Assembly: GCF_002614725.1 (NCBI RefSeq)
Contig: NZ_MRZN01000004.1
Span: forward strand, 1 to 64,000
Direction of reading: 5' to 3'
Length of the DNA: 64,000 nt
Origin: Staphylococcus edaphicus
Lineage (GTDB): Bacteria; Bacillota; Bacilli; Staphylococcales; Staphylococcaceae
Of this stretch, positions 54,060 to 63,661 are shown piece by piece; positions within the stretch are counted from its first letter, which is position 1, and every line of letters starts with the position of its first letter. The notes below the pieces were generated by a model. The model had not been told where the DNA came from, made no database searches, and was given only the letters and a program-made list of their open reading frames with translations. The position numbers and the translations under genes are program-made.

Positions 54060-57000
54060 TTATTTTTTTCTGCTGAATATCTTTGCCTTAAGTGTAAATA
54101 ATATTTCATATATAACTGGAACAACTATGAGCGTTAGTAATGTAGATGAAATTAAGCCACCTACAACAGTTGCAGCCATACCTTTAGAAATAATAATTGA
54201 ACTGTCTTCACCGAACAACATCGGGGCAAGTGCGCCTATTGTCGCAAGTGCAGTCATTAAAATAGGTCTAATACGCGTACCGCCTGCTTCTAGTAACGCA
54301 GCTTTCATTTCAATGCCTTGTTTTTCCTTATTAATGACTCTATCAATTAATACAATGGCATTTGTTACCACAATACCAATAAGCATTAGCATTCCTATCA
54401 TACTTGGCACAGAAATCGTCTCTCCAGTTATAACTAAAGCAACAACTACACCTATAATCGTGTATGGTAATGAGAATAAAATGGTGAATGGTGCAAGTGC
54501 ACCCTTAAATGTTAATACAAGCACGAGATATACAATGATAATTGCAGCTAACATTGCTAATGCTAATTGTGTAATCGCATTACTTATATCTTCATTTGCG
54601 CCGCCGACATTAATTTTTACATTATTTGGTGTTTCAATTTGATTTATTTTTGACATTACTTTTTGTGAAGTACCACCAACATCGTCATTCGTAATTTTTG
54701 ATGAAACCGTTGCAGTATAATCTCCTGCTTTCGTTTCAATTTTATTTGGCGTTGTTGATGATTCTAACTTAGCGATATCACTTAATTCAACGGATTGTCC
54801 TGTAGGAGCTTGTAATTCTGTATGTTCTAGCTTATCTTTTGTCCAATCTGTTTGCTTATCTTCTTTAATTTTCACATCAATAGATTTGCCTTTTTCTTTA
54901 ACTGTTGTCACACTTTCTTCAGGCGTATTCTGATTTAAAGTCATTGCTAATTGTGAGGCAGATAATCCATAACTTGCTGCTTTATTCTGATCTATTTTCA
55001 CATTGTATTGATCATATGTTTGTGTTAAATCTGACTTGACATTAGCCATTCCACTAACGTCCTTCATTTTATCTTCAACTTTAGTTACTGTACCTTTAAT
55101 CGCATCTAACGAAGGCCCAGTGACTGCAATTTCTAATGCATTATTACTGCCGCCTGTACCCATATCTTGATTTGTCCACTCACCCGGATGTTTATATTTT
55201 TCAATATGCTGTAATACTTTATCCGGTTCTTTATCAAAATTAGGTGTATTTGTAGCATATGCTACCATAATCGCTAGGCTATTAGAATTTCCACTAGGAT
55301 CATTTGGCGTTGGTCCACCTACAGAATATTGAACTGTACGCACTTTATCTTTACTGTTTAAATATTTTTGCACTTGCTCTGCATGTTTTAATATACCTTC
55401 TTGTGTTTCTCCAGGTTTAGGTGTATAAGTCAATGCCATATATTTATCCTCACCAGCAGAAATAAAACTCGTGCCTAATTTAGCAGCACCAAGCCCAATA
55501 CTGGCAATTAAAATTACTGTGCTGATAATCATAACAATCCATTTATGATTTAACGACCAGCTTAATATTGCTTTATACTTTCTACCGATTAACCCTAAGG
55601 ATTCTTCTTTTTTGTGATGTTTCACACCTTTTTTAAAGAAAGTCGCACTTAACGCTGGCACAATGGTAATTGATACGAGCAGTGAAGCTAATAAGCTAAA
55701 TGCGATCGCAAGTGCAAATGGTCTAAACATTTCCCCAACAGAACCACTTACAAACGCTAATGGTAAAAATACAATAATTGTAACGATTGTTGATGACATG
55801 ATTGGCTTAAACACTTCACTTGTTGCACTTACAATTAGACGATCACCTTTGAGTGACTCTGCTTTATCTGATAATCTTCTATAAATATTTTCAACAACAA
55901 CGATTGAATCATCGATAACACGACCAATCGCAACAGTTAGTGCCCCTAGTGTTAAAATATTTAGCGAAACATCTGATAATTTTAACGCAACCATAGCAAT
56001 TAAAATAGACATTGGTATAGATACGATTGAAATGGCCGTCGTTCTAATATTTCTCAAAAATAGTAAGATGACTATAATCGCCACAATGGTACCGAGTGCT
56101 GCTTTTTCTATCATTGTATACAGTGCATCTTCTATTGGCTTAGCTGTATCCATAACCTTTGTAGCAACCAGCTTGGGATTTTCTTTTACAAATTTATCAA
56201 TTTCTTTTTTAGTATCTTTTGCGACTTGGACTGTATTGGCATCCTGTGCTTTCGTGATTTGAACATTAACCGCATCTTTACCATTTGTTTTAGATATTGA
56301 TGCTCTCTCATCACCTGCTGATACTTGTGCAATATCTTTCAGTTTAACTGAAGGTATGTCACTACCACTTGATTGACTACTTGAAGTACCGCTTGCAGAT
56401 TGAGCTGCAGAACTACTTTGTTGTCCAGCACCTTTGCTTGATGTTGCATCACCTTCTTGTGATTGACCGCCACTTGTGCCAGCCGCAGCAGTTAGCGGAA
56501 TATCTAAGTTTTCTAGTGCATTAACTGACTTGAATTGACCATCAATAACTACAGATTTCTCAGTGTCATTAAATTGAAAAAGGCCCAGCGGTGTTTCACT
56601 TGTAGCACTTTTCAAGTATTGTTGGACGCTGTCTTTAGTTAATCCACTCTTTTCTAATTTGTCTTGGTCAAATTTTATAGATACTTCTCTAGACGTTTGT
56701 CCATTAAGTTGTGCATTTTGAACGCCATCAATGGTTTGTAGCTTAGGTAATAACTGATTATTAATCCTACTTGTTGTATCTTTTAAGTTATTATCATTTG
56801 TAGTGAGTGAGTATGCAACAATTGGGAAAGCATCCATAGAACTTCTCGTTAACTCAGGCTCTTCTACGTTTTCGTTAAATTTTATTTTATCTAATTCTTT
56901 TTTAAGTTCATTCTCTACTTTATCTAAATCTGTACCTTCTTCGTATTCAACTGTGACCATCGAGGCATTCTGGATTGACTGAGCATTCACATTCTTAACA

Positions 57001-57233
57001 CCAGCCATAGATCTGATTTGATCATCAATCTTATCACTTACATCCTCTTTTACAGTTTCAGGTGTAGCGCCCGGCATTGTTGTTTGTACTGTAATCATTG
57101 GTGGTTCTACATCCGGTAACAGCTCTAGTTTCATTTTCGAACTTGCGTATACGCCGCCAAGTATAACTAACAAAACCATTAGAAATATTGCGAATTTATT
57201 TCCTAATGAAAATTGCAACAACTTTTTTATCAT
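54060..57233 (-). CDS. RND-family (AcrB/SwrC-like) transporter
   Basis: 1057 aa, full-length RND permease: TM1 at the N-terminus, two large extracytoplasmic loops (about 32-370 and 570-880) and 12 helices. The proton-relay motif in TM4 appears as VAIGRVIDDSIVVVENIYR with two adjacent Asp. Closest named relative would be B. subtilis SwrC/YerP (surfactin export). A Ser/Gln/Gly/Ala-rich low-complexity stretch (about residues 248-292) lies inside the first loop. In S. aureus the homolog next to mspA and fmhB has been linked to lipid or antimicrobial fatty acid export; substrate here is unknown. RBS AAAGGAG. Promoter and palindrome at 57275-57322. Confidence 0.9.
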   Translation of the reverse strand: MIKKLLQFSLGNKFAIFLMVLLVILGGVYASSKMKLELLPDVEPPMITVQTTMPGATPETVKEDVSDKIDDQIRSMAGVKNVNAQSIQNASMVTVEYEEGTDLDKVENELKKELDKIKFNENVEEPELTRSSMDAFPIVAYSLTTNDNNLKDTTSRINNQLLPKLQTIDGVQNAQLNGQTSREVSIKFDQDKLEKSGLTKDSVQQYLKSATSETPLGLFQFNDTEKSVVIDGQFKSVNALENLDIPLTAAAGTSGGQSQEGDATSSKGAGQQSSSAAQSASGTSSSQSSGSDIPSVKLKDIAQVSAGDERASISKTNGKDAVNVQITKAQDANTVQVAKDTKKEIDKFVKENPKLVATKVMDTAKPIEDALYTMIEKAALGTIVAIIVILLFLRNIRTTAISIVSIPMSILIAMVALKLSDVSLNILTLGALTVAIGRVIDDSIVVVENIYRRLSDKAESLKGDRLIVSATSEVFKPIMSSTIVTIIVFLPLAFVSGSVGEMFRPFALAIAFSLLASLLVSITIVPALSATFFKKGVKHHKKEESLGLIGRKYKAILSWSLNHKWIVMIISTVILIASIGLGAAKLGTSFISAGEDKYMALTYTPKPGETQEGILKHAEQVQKYLNSKDKVRTVQYSVGGPTPNDPSGNSNSLAIMVAYATNTPNFDKEPDKVLQHIEKYKHPGEWTNQDMGTGGSNNALEIAVTGPSLDAIKGTVTKVEDKMKDVSGMANVKSDLTQTYDQYNVKIDQNKAASYGLSASQLAMTLNQNTPEESVTTVKEKGKSIDVKIKEDKQTDWTKDKLEHTELQAPTGQSVELSDIAKLESSTTPNKIETKAGDYTATVSSKITNDDVGGTSQKVMSKINQIETPNNVKINVGGANEDISNAITQLALAMLAAIIIVYLVLVLTFKGALAPFTILFSLPYTIIGVVVALVITGETISVPSMIGMLMLIGIVVTNAIVLIDRVINKEKQGIEMKAALLEAGGTRIRPILMTALATIGALAPMLFGEDSSIIISKGMAATVVGGLISSTLLTLIVVPVIYEILFTLKAKIFSRKK

Positions 57234-57274
57234 TCATTTCGCTCCTTTCAGGTTTCCTTTTAACACTTCTAATT

Positions 57275-57322
57275 TATCACAAGTGTGATATCAAAAATAT
57301 GTACTTATTAATACTAAATCAA
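57275..57322 (-). promoter_or_regulatory. RND gene promoter with operator-like palindrome
   Basis: Minus strand -35 TTGATT (57317-57322), 17-base spacer, -10 TATTTT (57294-57299). Just downstream lies TATCACAAGTGTGATA (57275-57290), with 7-base perfect arms, where a bound dimer would block transcription. Confidence 0.55.
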
Positions 57323-57394
57323 TAGTCATTATTTATAATGTTTGTATTGCAATTATCGTAATAATTAAACGTGTAACAAGACATACCTTCACAC

Positions 57395-57443
57395 AAAAAA
57401 CGCACTATAAAGTTGAATCAAAGTATTCTAACACTTTATAGCG
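57395..57443 (-). terminator. Terminator of fmhB
   Basis: Stem of 11-13 bp (57401-57413 with 57432-57442) followed on the minus strand by TTTTTT. Confidence 0.85.
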
Positions 57444-57475
57444 CATATATATTTGTACTTAAAAAGTAAAAATTA

Positions 57476-58723
57476 TTATTTTTTTAATTTACGAGACACT
57501 TTTATTTTTGCTTTTGTCAATTTCGGTTTAATATTTTCTATGATTTGATATAACGGCTTGTTTAAAATATAGTCAAACTCCCCAATTTTTTCACTTAAAT
57601 AAGTTCCCCAAACTTTTTTAAATGTCCACAATCCATAATGATCTGAATCTTTATCTGGATTATTATCTGTACCACCAAAGTCATAGGATGTAGCACCGTG
57701 TTCTCTAGCATATTGCATCATAGCAAATTGCATGTGATGATTTGGTAAGAAATTACGATATTCATTTGATGAGGCCCCATATAAATAATACGATTTTTTA
57801 CCAGCAAACATTAATAACGCACCAGATAGATAAACACCTTCAGGGTGTGTTGATTCTAAAGCAACCATTTCATCTATAAGTTCTTGTGTTTTAGCAATTT
57901 TATTATCAACATCATTTAGTTTATTAAGTGTTTTCTTATCTTGTTTTTTTTCTGCAAGTTTTGCTTTTTCATTTTCTAAATCAAACATTTCTTGTCTTAA
58001 ATCTTTTAAGACAGGTTTTGGTGCTAATTTCACTAAAAATAACTCGGCATCACCATCAGGATGTAAAGCATCATAAATATTCTCGAAATAACTAATATCT
58101 CTTGTTAAAAATCCATCTCTTTCACCTGTAATTTGCATTAAATTAGCAAATGTTTTTAAACCTTCTCTATTTGAACGTTCAACTGTAGTTCCTCGCTTTA
58201 ATGCTAACCTCACTTTTGAACGGTTTCTACGTTCAAAACTTTGAATTAATTCTTCATCAGTCTGTGCTATAGGTGTAATCATTGTCATTCTTGGCTGTAT
58301 ATAATCTTTAGATAAGCCTTCTTTAAATCCTTTGTGTTTAAAACCAAGTGCGCTTAAGTTCGACAAAGCATCTGCACCTTTATCCACTTCAACATCTGGA
58401 TCTATCTTAATAGCATATGCTTTTTCCTCTTTAGCTATTTGCATTGCAGCTTCCAACAACGTTTCTAATGCTAGCTTATTACTATAATCGGTCACAAATC
58501 CTCTTGAAATATAGCAGAGTGTATAAGGCAACTTAGGTACTTTTTTAAATAAAAGTTGCGCTACTCCAACTACTTCACCATTTTCTCCTACTGCAATACG
58601 TCTAGAATACCATCCAGTTAGTTTTTTGGTTTCTGCCCATTGGGTTAATTGTAATAAATCACCTTGGGGATGCGCTTTAACAAATGCATCATGTGTCTGG
58701 TTGGTAATGTTCATTTTTTCCAT
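57476..58723 (-). CDS. fmhB: FmhB (FemX), lipid II:glycine glycyltransferase
   Basis: 415-aa Fem-family aminoacyltransferase with twin GNAT-like domains and the helical coiled-coil arm (about 245-300) in the second half. It transfers the first glycine from Gly-tRNA to the Lys of lipid II, starting the pentaglycine bridge; essential in S. aureus. VRLALKRGTTVER and YLYGASSNEYR are characteristic. The arm differs in length and sequence from S. aureus FmhB (421 aa as I recall). ATG at 58721-58723 with AAAGGAG about 11 bases upstream. Confidence 0.93.
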   Translation of the reverse strand: MEKMNITNQTHDAFVKAHPQGDLLQLTQWAETKKLTGWYSRRIAVGENGEVVGVAQLLFKKVPKLPYTLCYISRGFVTDYSNKLALETLLEAAMQIAKEEKAYAIKIDPDVEVDKGADALSNLSALGFKHKGFKEGLSKDYIQPRMTMITPIAQTDEELIQSFERRNRSKVRLALKRGTTVERSNREGLKTFANLMQITGERDGFLTRDISYFENIYDALHPDGDAELFLVKLAPKPVLKDLRQEMFDLENEKAKLAEKKQDKKTLNKLNDVDNKIAKTQELIDEMVALESTHPEGVYLSGALLMFAGKKSYYLYGASSNEYRNFLPNHHMQFAMMQYAREHGATSYDFGGTDNNPDKDSDHYGLWTFKKVWGTYLSEKIGEFDYILNKPLYQIIENIKPKLTKAKIKVSRKLKK

Positions 58724-58842
58724 AAAACTGATGTCTCCTTTATCCATTCAATACTTTGATATTATATAATGTCTTTAGTAATCTTTCACATAGAATTTAC
58801 TCATTTGATATACTATACTAAGTTTAGAAATGAGGTGTTAAT

Positions 58843-59094
58843 ATGCGTAGTATTATTATTGGTTTATTATTTATCATTAATTTGATTTTCATAATTCATG
58901 CCTTTATTGAACCACTTACAATTTCATATTTAAGTTTAAGAATTATTTTAGCGGCTTTATCTTTTGTAATATCTGTTTACTTACTTTTATTACGTACTAA
59001 TAAATTTTCCACTTACTTAACTATTTTAACACTTATTATTTCATTGATACACATATTCATTATTGCTCATAGTGCTTATGTTTATATTTATTAA
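58843..59094 (+). CDS. 83-aa hydrophobic protein, unknown function
   Basis: Three hydrophobic segments (about 3-22, 28-48, 54-78), almost no charged residues. GAGGTG is six bases before the ATG. Its last codons overlap the end of the convergent gene at 59091. Not recognised. Confidence 0.7.
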   Translation: MRSIIIGLLFIINLIFIIHAFIEPLTISYLSLRIILAALSFVISVYLLLLRTNKFSTYLTILTLIISLIHIFIIAHSAYVYIY

Positions 59095-59852
59095 TCTGCC
59101 TCAAATTTATAACTCAAACCTCTGATGATTAAAGTATACGGAGACGTCGTTTTACTATCTTTGATTGTCACCGATTTATACCCCGAATTCGGGCCGTCAC
59201 TAATTTTGAACAATACATCATTATTATTCAATTTAAGTATTGTGACTTTATTATCTTCACTAACTACTTCCATATCAAACCAATGACGCCATTTGTTCAC
59301 TGTGTGTCTCCGCTCAGTACTGTGCAAATCAATGGATTTAATTGTAAATTCATTTTGACGTAGTGCTTGTAATTTTTCATCTCTCTTTTGTTCACGCTCT
59401 TCCCATTGTATAAAAAACGGCGGCTTCACTCTGTAATCAGGGTCAGCAATATACAATAATTTCCACGCTGTTTTATCACCTTTTATATTTTCTCTATGCA
59501 TATCAACTGGTCCAATAACATCTATCCCCTTACCTTCTAGTTCTTCCTTAAGTTGATTGATATTTGTTGTGCTCAAGGCTAATGTTTTCATTCCCTGACT
59601 ATAATGATCTTGTACAATTTTAGACGGAAATGATACTCGACCTTCATCTGTTTTAACAATTTTTTGTAGGGTTTCGGGTTTATAAACATCTAACAATTCT
59701 AAATATGCGTTTTCTAAGTACGCTAGTCTATTATATGTACCCAACCGTTCATGTTGGCCACCTTGATTTAAAGTAAATAAATGCCCCGGAAATTTGAAAT
59801 TTTCTAAATGATGAATGTAATGGATGATATGGTCTAATTTTAAATATTGCAT
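59091..59852 (-). CDS. VOC/glyoxalase-like domain protein
   Basis: 253 aa. YLKLDHIIHYIHHLENF at the start and the NRLAYLENAYLELLDVY segment are typical of the Glyoxalase_3 type vicinal-oxygen-chelate fold; the first His and the Glu in YLELL are likely metal ligands. Substrate unknown. Monocistronic, convergent with the 83-aa protein. Confidence 0.8.
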   Translation of the reverse strand: MQYLKLDHIIHYIHHLENFKFPGHLFTLNQGGQHERLGTYNRLAYLENAYLELLDVYKPETLQKIVKTDEGRVSFPSKIVQDHYSQGMKTLALSTTNINQLKEELEGKGIDVIGPVDMHRENIKGDKTAWKLLYIADPDYRVKPPFFIQWEEREQKRDEKLQALRQNEFTIKSIDLHSTERRHTVNKWRHWFDMEVVSEDNKVTILKLNNNDVLFKISDGPNSGYKSVTIKDSKTTSPYTLIIRGLSYKFEAD

Positions 59853-60121
59853 GCATTGCTCCCCCTTCTTCCAACGCTTACCTTCACCTTTATCATAACA
59901 AATTGCATACCACTTTACTTGTGATAACCCATCTTTTAAAAAAATAGAAACCGAAATTTTCTTTTATACTTGTTTATACTTTCTATAGTGCTTCTCTTTA
60001 CAAATAATGCCACCATTCCTCTCTTACGTATGCACAAATTTAAGTCCTGGTTTTGCAAAGGGAGGTTAGTTCATTCTTGCTATATATAATCACTATTAAG
60101 GTAACTTATGAATAAATACTA
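59853..60121. other. Intergenic stretch, no gene seen
   Basis: About 270 AT-rich bases upstream of two divergent genes. I see no supported ORF, terminator or known RNA. A purine-rich GGGAGG at about 60060-60065 is followed only by a very short frame. Confidence 0.5.
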
Positions 60122-60184
60122 TTGCTTTATCCTTTCAAAAGGTTTATAATATTGTTTGTTATTAAATAGGTTAGCTAAGCTAAC
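60122..60184 (+). promoter_or_regulatory. Promoter and palindromic operator of the MarR-MFS operon
   Basis: TTGCTT (60122-60127), 17-base spacer, TATAAT (60145-60150), then GTTAGCTAAGCTAAC (60170-60184), a palindrome with 7-base perfect arms around a central A, at the expected start of transcription. This layout suggests autorepression by the MarR protein encoded next. Confidence 0.7.
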
Positions 60185-60200
60185 TATCTAGGAGGATCAT

Positions 60201-60635
60201 ATGGATTCACAAAGTATATTCAATAATTTAACTGCTATCTATAGACCATACACTAAATATTTTCAGCCAATATTTGAAGAATTTGATGTTTATCCAGCAC
60301 AATGGTTGATATTAAAAGATATTGCACAAAACGCTCCCACAACACTCGTGCAAATATCAAAACGTCGAGCAATCGAAAAACCAACTACGCGAAAGATATT
60401 AAAAGTACTTTCTGAAAAATCATTATTGATCATTGAACCCGGAGTGGATAAAAGAGAAAAGTTATTATCTTTTTCCGAAGAGGGACAACAACTATTTGAT
60501 GCTATTAATACACGCATTTGTGCTATACAAGATGAAATTATTGAAAACACAGGTTTATCTGATGAGGAACTTAAACGTACTATTCAAGTAATTCAAAAGA
60601 TCCATGAACAAATTTTAAATATGGAGGAAATGTAA
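60201..60635 (+). CDS. MarR-family transcriptional regulator
   Basis: 144 aa, winged-helix MarR: recognition helix region TLVQISKRRAIEKPTTRKIL, wing KRE...LLSFSEEG, and N/C-terminal dimerisation helices. RBS AGGAGG six bases before the ATG. One base separates its stop from the MFS gene, so they form an operon; the likely ligand is a compound exported by that pump. Confidence 0.88.
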   Translation: MDSQSIFNNLTAIYRPYTKYFQPIFEEFDVYPAQWLILKDIAQNAPTTLVQISKRRAIEKPTTRKILKVLSEKSLLIIEPGVDKREKLLSFSEEGQQLFDAINTRICAIQDEIIENTGLSDEELKRTIQVIQKIHEQILNMEEM

Positions 60636-60636
60636 T

Positions 60637-61848
60637 ATGAATCAATCTGCATCTCTGAAATCACCTATTTGGACCAAAAGTTTTAATATTAACTTTTTAA
60701 CTAACTTTTTAATTTACCTTTGTATGTATCTACTTATTGTTATTATTGCAAGTTATACGAAAGCAGAGTACAACGCGTCCGATAGCGTTGCTGGACTCGT
60801 ATCAGGACTATTCATTATTGGTTCATTAATCGGTAGATTTACGACTGGAAAATACGTTAATCAAGTTGGACCGAAGCGTATTTTATTAATTGGTTTAGTT
60901 TTTTTAATCATTACACAACTATTTTATTTTATCGAAGGTTCATTAGCTTTTTTAATGATAACAAGACTTGTCAATGGTATTGCTACAGGCATCACTACCA
61001 CTGCAACAGGAACGATAGCAGCTTATGTTACACCTAATGATAGAAAAAGCGAAGGTATTAGTTTATTCTCTTTAAGTTTAGTTATTGGGGCAGCAATTGG
61101 ACCGTTCTTTGGTTTATTACTAATCAATACCTTCCCAATTAAATTATTATTTTCAATTTGTTTACTTTGCGGCATTATCAGTTTGATTATTTCTTTCTTT
61201 GTTAACTTACAATTTGAAGTGGAAAGTAAAACAATATCTAAAAAACAAACGAGTACACCCAAAAAATTCAATATTAACAATTATATTGCCAAAGAGGCTG
61301 TACCAGTAGCAGTAATAATGTTGATTTCTGGTTTAACTTATTCGTCAATCCTTACATTCTTACAATTTTTCGCTCAAGAAATGAATCTAGTAGCGATTTC
61401 AAGTTACTTCTTTATATTTTATGCAATCGCATCACTCATTACACGTCCAGTAGCTGGCCGTCTCATGGATCAGAAAAATGAGAATGTCGTTGCTTATCCA
61501 TCGTTTATATTCTTAATTATTACCTTCCTTACTCTAAGTATTACAAACAATGGTTGGTTACTCATACTTGCAGGTCTGTTCTTAGGCGCTGGTTATGGCA
61601 ATATATCGTCATGTATGCAGGCCATTGCAATTAAAGTTTCCCCTCCGGCTAAATATGGTATTGCGACTTCAACCTACTTTATCGGTCTTGATTTAGGTTT
61701 AGGCTTTGGACCTTATGTATTAGGGTTCTTCACATCTGTAGTAAGCTATGCGCAATTATATGCAATTATGGCTGTAATCGTCTTAATCACAGCAATAATT
61801 TACCATTTTGTACATGGTAGTAAGGTTAAAAATTTAAATGCCTATTAA
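60637..61848 (+). CDS. MFS transporter, probable efflux pump
   Basis: 403 aa, 12 helices; loop 2-3 motif GRFTTGKYVNQVGPKR and a motif-C-like GAAIGPFFGLLL in helix 5, the antiporter signature of drug/H+ pumps. GAGGAAATG provides RBS overlap with the end of marR. Substrate unknown; regulation by the upstream MarR is inferred. Confidence 0.87.
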   Translation: MNQSASLKSPIWTKSFNINFLTNFLIYLCMYLLIVIIASYTKAEYNASDSVAGLVSGLFIIGSLIGRFTTGKYVNQVGPKRILLIGLVFLIITQLFYFIEGSLAFLMITRLVNGIATGITTTATGTIAAYVTPNDRKSEGISLFSLSLVIGAAIGPFFGLLLINTFPIKLLFSICLLCGIISLIISFFVNLQFEVESKTISKKQTSTPKKFNINNYIAKEAVPVAVIMLISGLTYSSILTFLQFFAQEMNLVAISSYFFIFYAIASLITRPVAGRLMDQKNENVVAYPSFIFLIITFLTLSITNNGWLLILAGLFLGAGYGNISSCMQAIAIKVSPPAKYGIATSTYFIGLDLGLGFGPYVLGFFTSVVSYAQLYAIMAVIVLITAIIYHFVHGSKVKNLNAY

Positions 61849-61852
61849 AAAT

Positions 61853-61897
61853 AAAAACCAGTCGATTAGTCATTTTGATTTATCGACTGGTTTTTAT
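61853..61897. terminator. Bidirectional terminator, MFS/sarV
   Basis: 13-bp arms AAAAACCAGTCGA/TCGACTGGTTTTT ending both convergent genes. Confidence 0.92.
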
Positions 61898-61913
61898 TTA
61901 TTTAGGCATGATG

Positions 61914-62264
61914 CTATTGAGCGATTTGAATTTTTTCAATTTCATTAATAATATCATCTATTAGCTTTATCTGAACATCGTTATAATAGTAAAAAACTTG
62001 TCTTTCGTCTGTCTCTGAACGTACTTTAGATATAAGTTCCTTTTTATAAATCTTTCTAATTATCACATCAATCTTACTTGTGTCCCAAAGCATTTCAAAA
62101 TGTAAGGTATCCCTTAATTCTTTACCGCTAATTTTCTTAGCTTCATAAACTTTGTATAACACGACAAACTCTTCTATTGATAAATGATGCGTAGATTTTA
62201 ACCAATGTTTTAATTGGCTTAACGCTCTTTCAGAAGTTATAAAATATGATACTTTACTTTCCAT
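61914..62264 (-). CDS. sarV: SarA-family regulator SarV
   Basis: 116 aa, single-domain SarA-family winged helix. The block [16 protein letters not shown] and the wing [12 protein letters not shown] match S. aureus SarV, which activates autolysis genes and is repressed by SarA and MgrA. The two ends vary from the S. aureus protein. Gene position before moaA is also the same. AGGAGGCC RBS. Confidence 0.9.
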   Translation of the reverse strand: MESKVSYFITSERALSQLKHWLKSTHHLSIEEFVVLYKVYEAKKISGKELRDTLHFEMLWDTSKIDVIIRKIYKKELISKVRSETDERQVFYYYNDVQIKLIDDIINEIEKIQIAQ

Positions 62265-62564
62265 AAAAAATGGCCTCCTTATTGACTACTCTAGTTGTGT
62301 TCTATGGCTTTATTTAATGAATAAGCTTCAAAAGTATTATATAACACTTTCTTCATTTAATCTATTATTTTTATTTAAACAGATAAATAAAATCTTCTAT
62401 TGAATATTATTTATATAATCTCAAATGAACATCTTAAAAAATTTGTGTTACTCAACATGTTTAAATTTAAATTAACAAGTTTTATTAAAATTATTATTTT
62501 GCAAAACTAAACGCTCGTTTTCAGTAAACAATTCCCATATTATTAAGTGTAATGCATTGAAGAC
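62265..62564. promoter_or_regulatory. AT-rich upstream region of sarV
   Basis: 300 bases of very AT-rich DNA without an ORF, with several A/T tracts. This is where SarA/MgrA-type proteins would be expected to bind; no single operator can be picked out. Confidence 0.45.
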
Positions 62565-62612
62565 AAAGTAAAATGACGTCACAGTCTATTGTTTGTGACG
62601 TCATTTTACTTT
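62565..62612. terminator. Terminator of the moa transcript
   Basis: 19-bp perfect arms (62565-62583/62594-62612) 12 bases past the moaA stop; stem includes TGACGTCA. T runs are modest, but the stem is strong on either strand. Confidence 0.8.
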
Positions 62613-62624
62613 ATTATATAGCGA

Positions 62625-63647
62625 TTACCCACCAATATAATTCATATTAATTTTTTTATGCTTTCTATTAGCAACGGTTTGTTCCGTACGTTCATCAGAA
62701 TAACGATCATCTCTTATATTCCACAGCGCTTTAAATTGATCCATTAAGTCATTGTCGGTTGCGCCATTGCGCATAAATGACTTAACATCAAACCCCTCTA
62801 CAGTGCTGAATAAACATCCATAAAATTTACCATCCGAAGAAAGACGTGCACGTGTACATGTGGAACAGAATGATTGAGAAACACTAGTGATCAACCCAAA
62901 TTGGGCTTTATTATCTTTATGTCGATAATACTTAGCAACTTCTCCATAATATTTAGGTTCAACTGGCTCAATATCAAAGTTCTGTTCTATCATTTCTAGC
63001 ATATCGTCTTTTGATACTACCTTACTAAAATCCCAACCGTTATCGTTACCAACATCCATAAATTCAATAAATCGTATTTGTACGTCTTTATCTTTAAAAT
63101 ATTGAATCATCGGTACAATTTGATCATCATTTACACCTTTTTGTATAACCACATTCACTTTCACTTGGAATCCTATTGAAACTGCATAATCAATTTGTTG
63201 CAAAATCGTAGTAGCTTTAATATTTCTATTGTTTATGGCTTGGAACACCGCATCGTCTATTGCATCAAGACTAACATTAATACGTCTTAAACCTGCATCA
63301 TATAATTTTTGTCCGTGTTTTTTTAATAGTAAACCATTTGTCGTCAAACCAATGTCCTCGACACCTTCTAATTGATTTAATTTATATATCAGTTTATCTA
63401 AATCACGTCTTAATAAGGGTTCTCCACCTGTAATTCTTATTTTTTTCACACCTAATTGTGTATAAACACGTGAAATACGTACCATTTCATCAAATGTCAG
63501 TAACTCATCTTTAGGCAAGAATACAAAGTCATCCCCAAATATCTCTTTTGGCATGCAATAATCACAACGAAAGTTGCAACGGTCTGTAACTGACAATCTT
63601 AAATCACGAATCGGACGGCCGAGTTTATCAGTTATTTGTTCTACCAT
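62625..63647 (-). CDS. moaA: GTP 3',8-cyclase MoaA
   Basis: 340-aa radical-SAM enzyme for the first step of molybdopterin synthesis. N-terminal cluster Cys24, Cys28, Cys31 (CNFRCDYC), C-terminal cluster in [15 protein letters not shown] plus a later Cys, and the required C-terminal Gly-Gly. 14 bases after mobA. AAGGAGG RBS nine bases before the ATG. Confidence 0.96.
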   Translation of the reverse strand: MVEQITDKLGRPIRDLRLSVTDRCNFRCDYCMPKEIFGDDFVFLPKDELLTFDEMVRISRVYTQLGVKKIRITGGEPLLRRDLDKLIYKLNQLEGVEDIGLTTNGLLLKKHGQKLYDAGLRRINVSLDAIDDAVFQAINNRNIKATTILQQIDYAVSIGFQVKVNVVIQKGVNDDQIVPMIQYFKDKDVQIRFIEFMDVGNDNGWDFSKVVSKDDMLEMIEQNFDIEPVEPKYYGEVAKYYRHKDNKAQFGLITSVSQSFCSTCTRARLSSDGKFYGCLFSTVEGFDVKSFMRNGATDNDLMDQFKALWNIRDDRYSDERTEQTVANRKHKKINMNYIGG

Positions 63648-63661
63648 AATATTAGGCCTCC

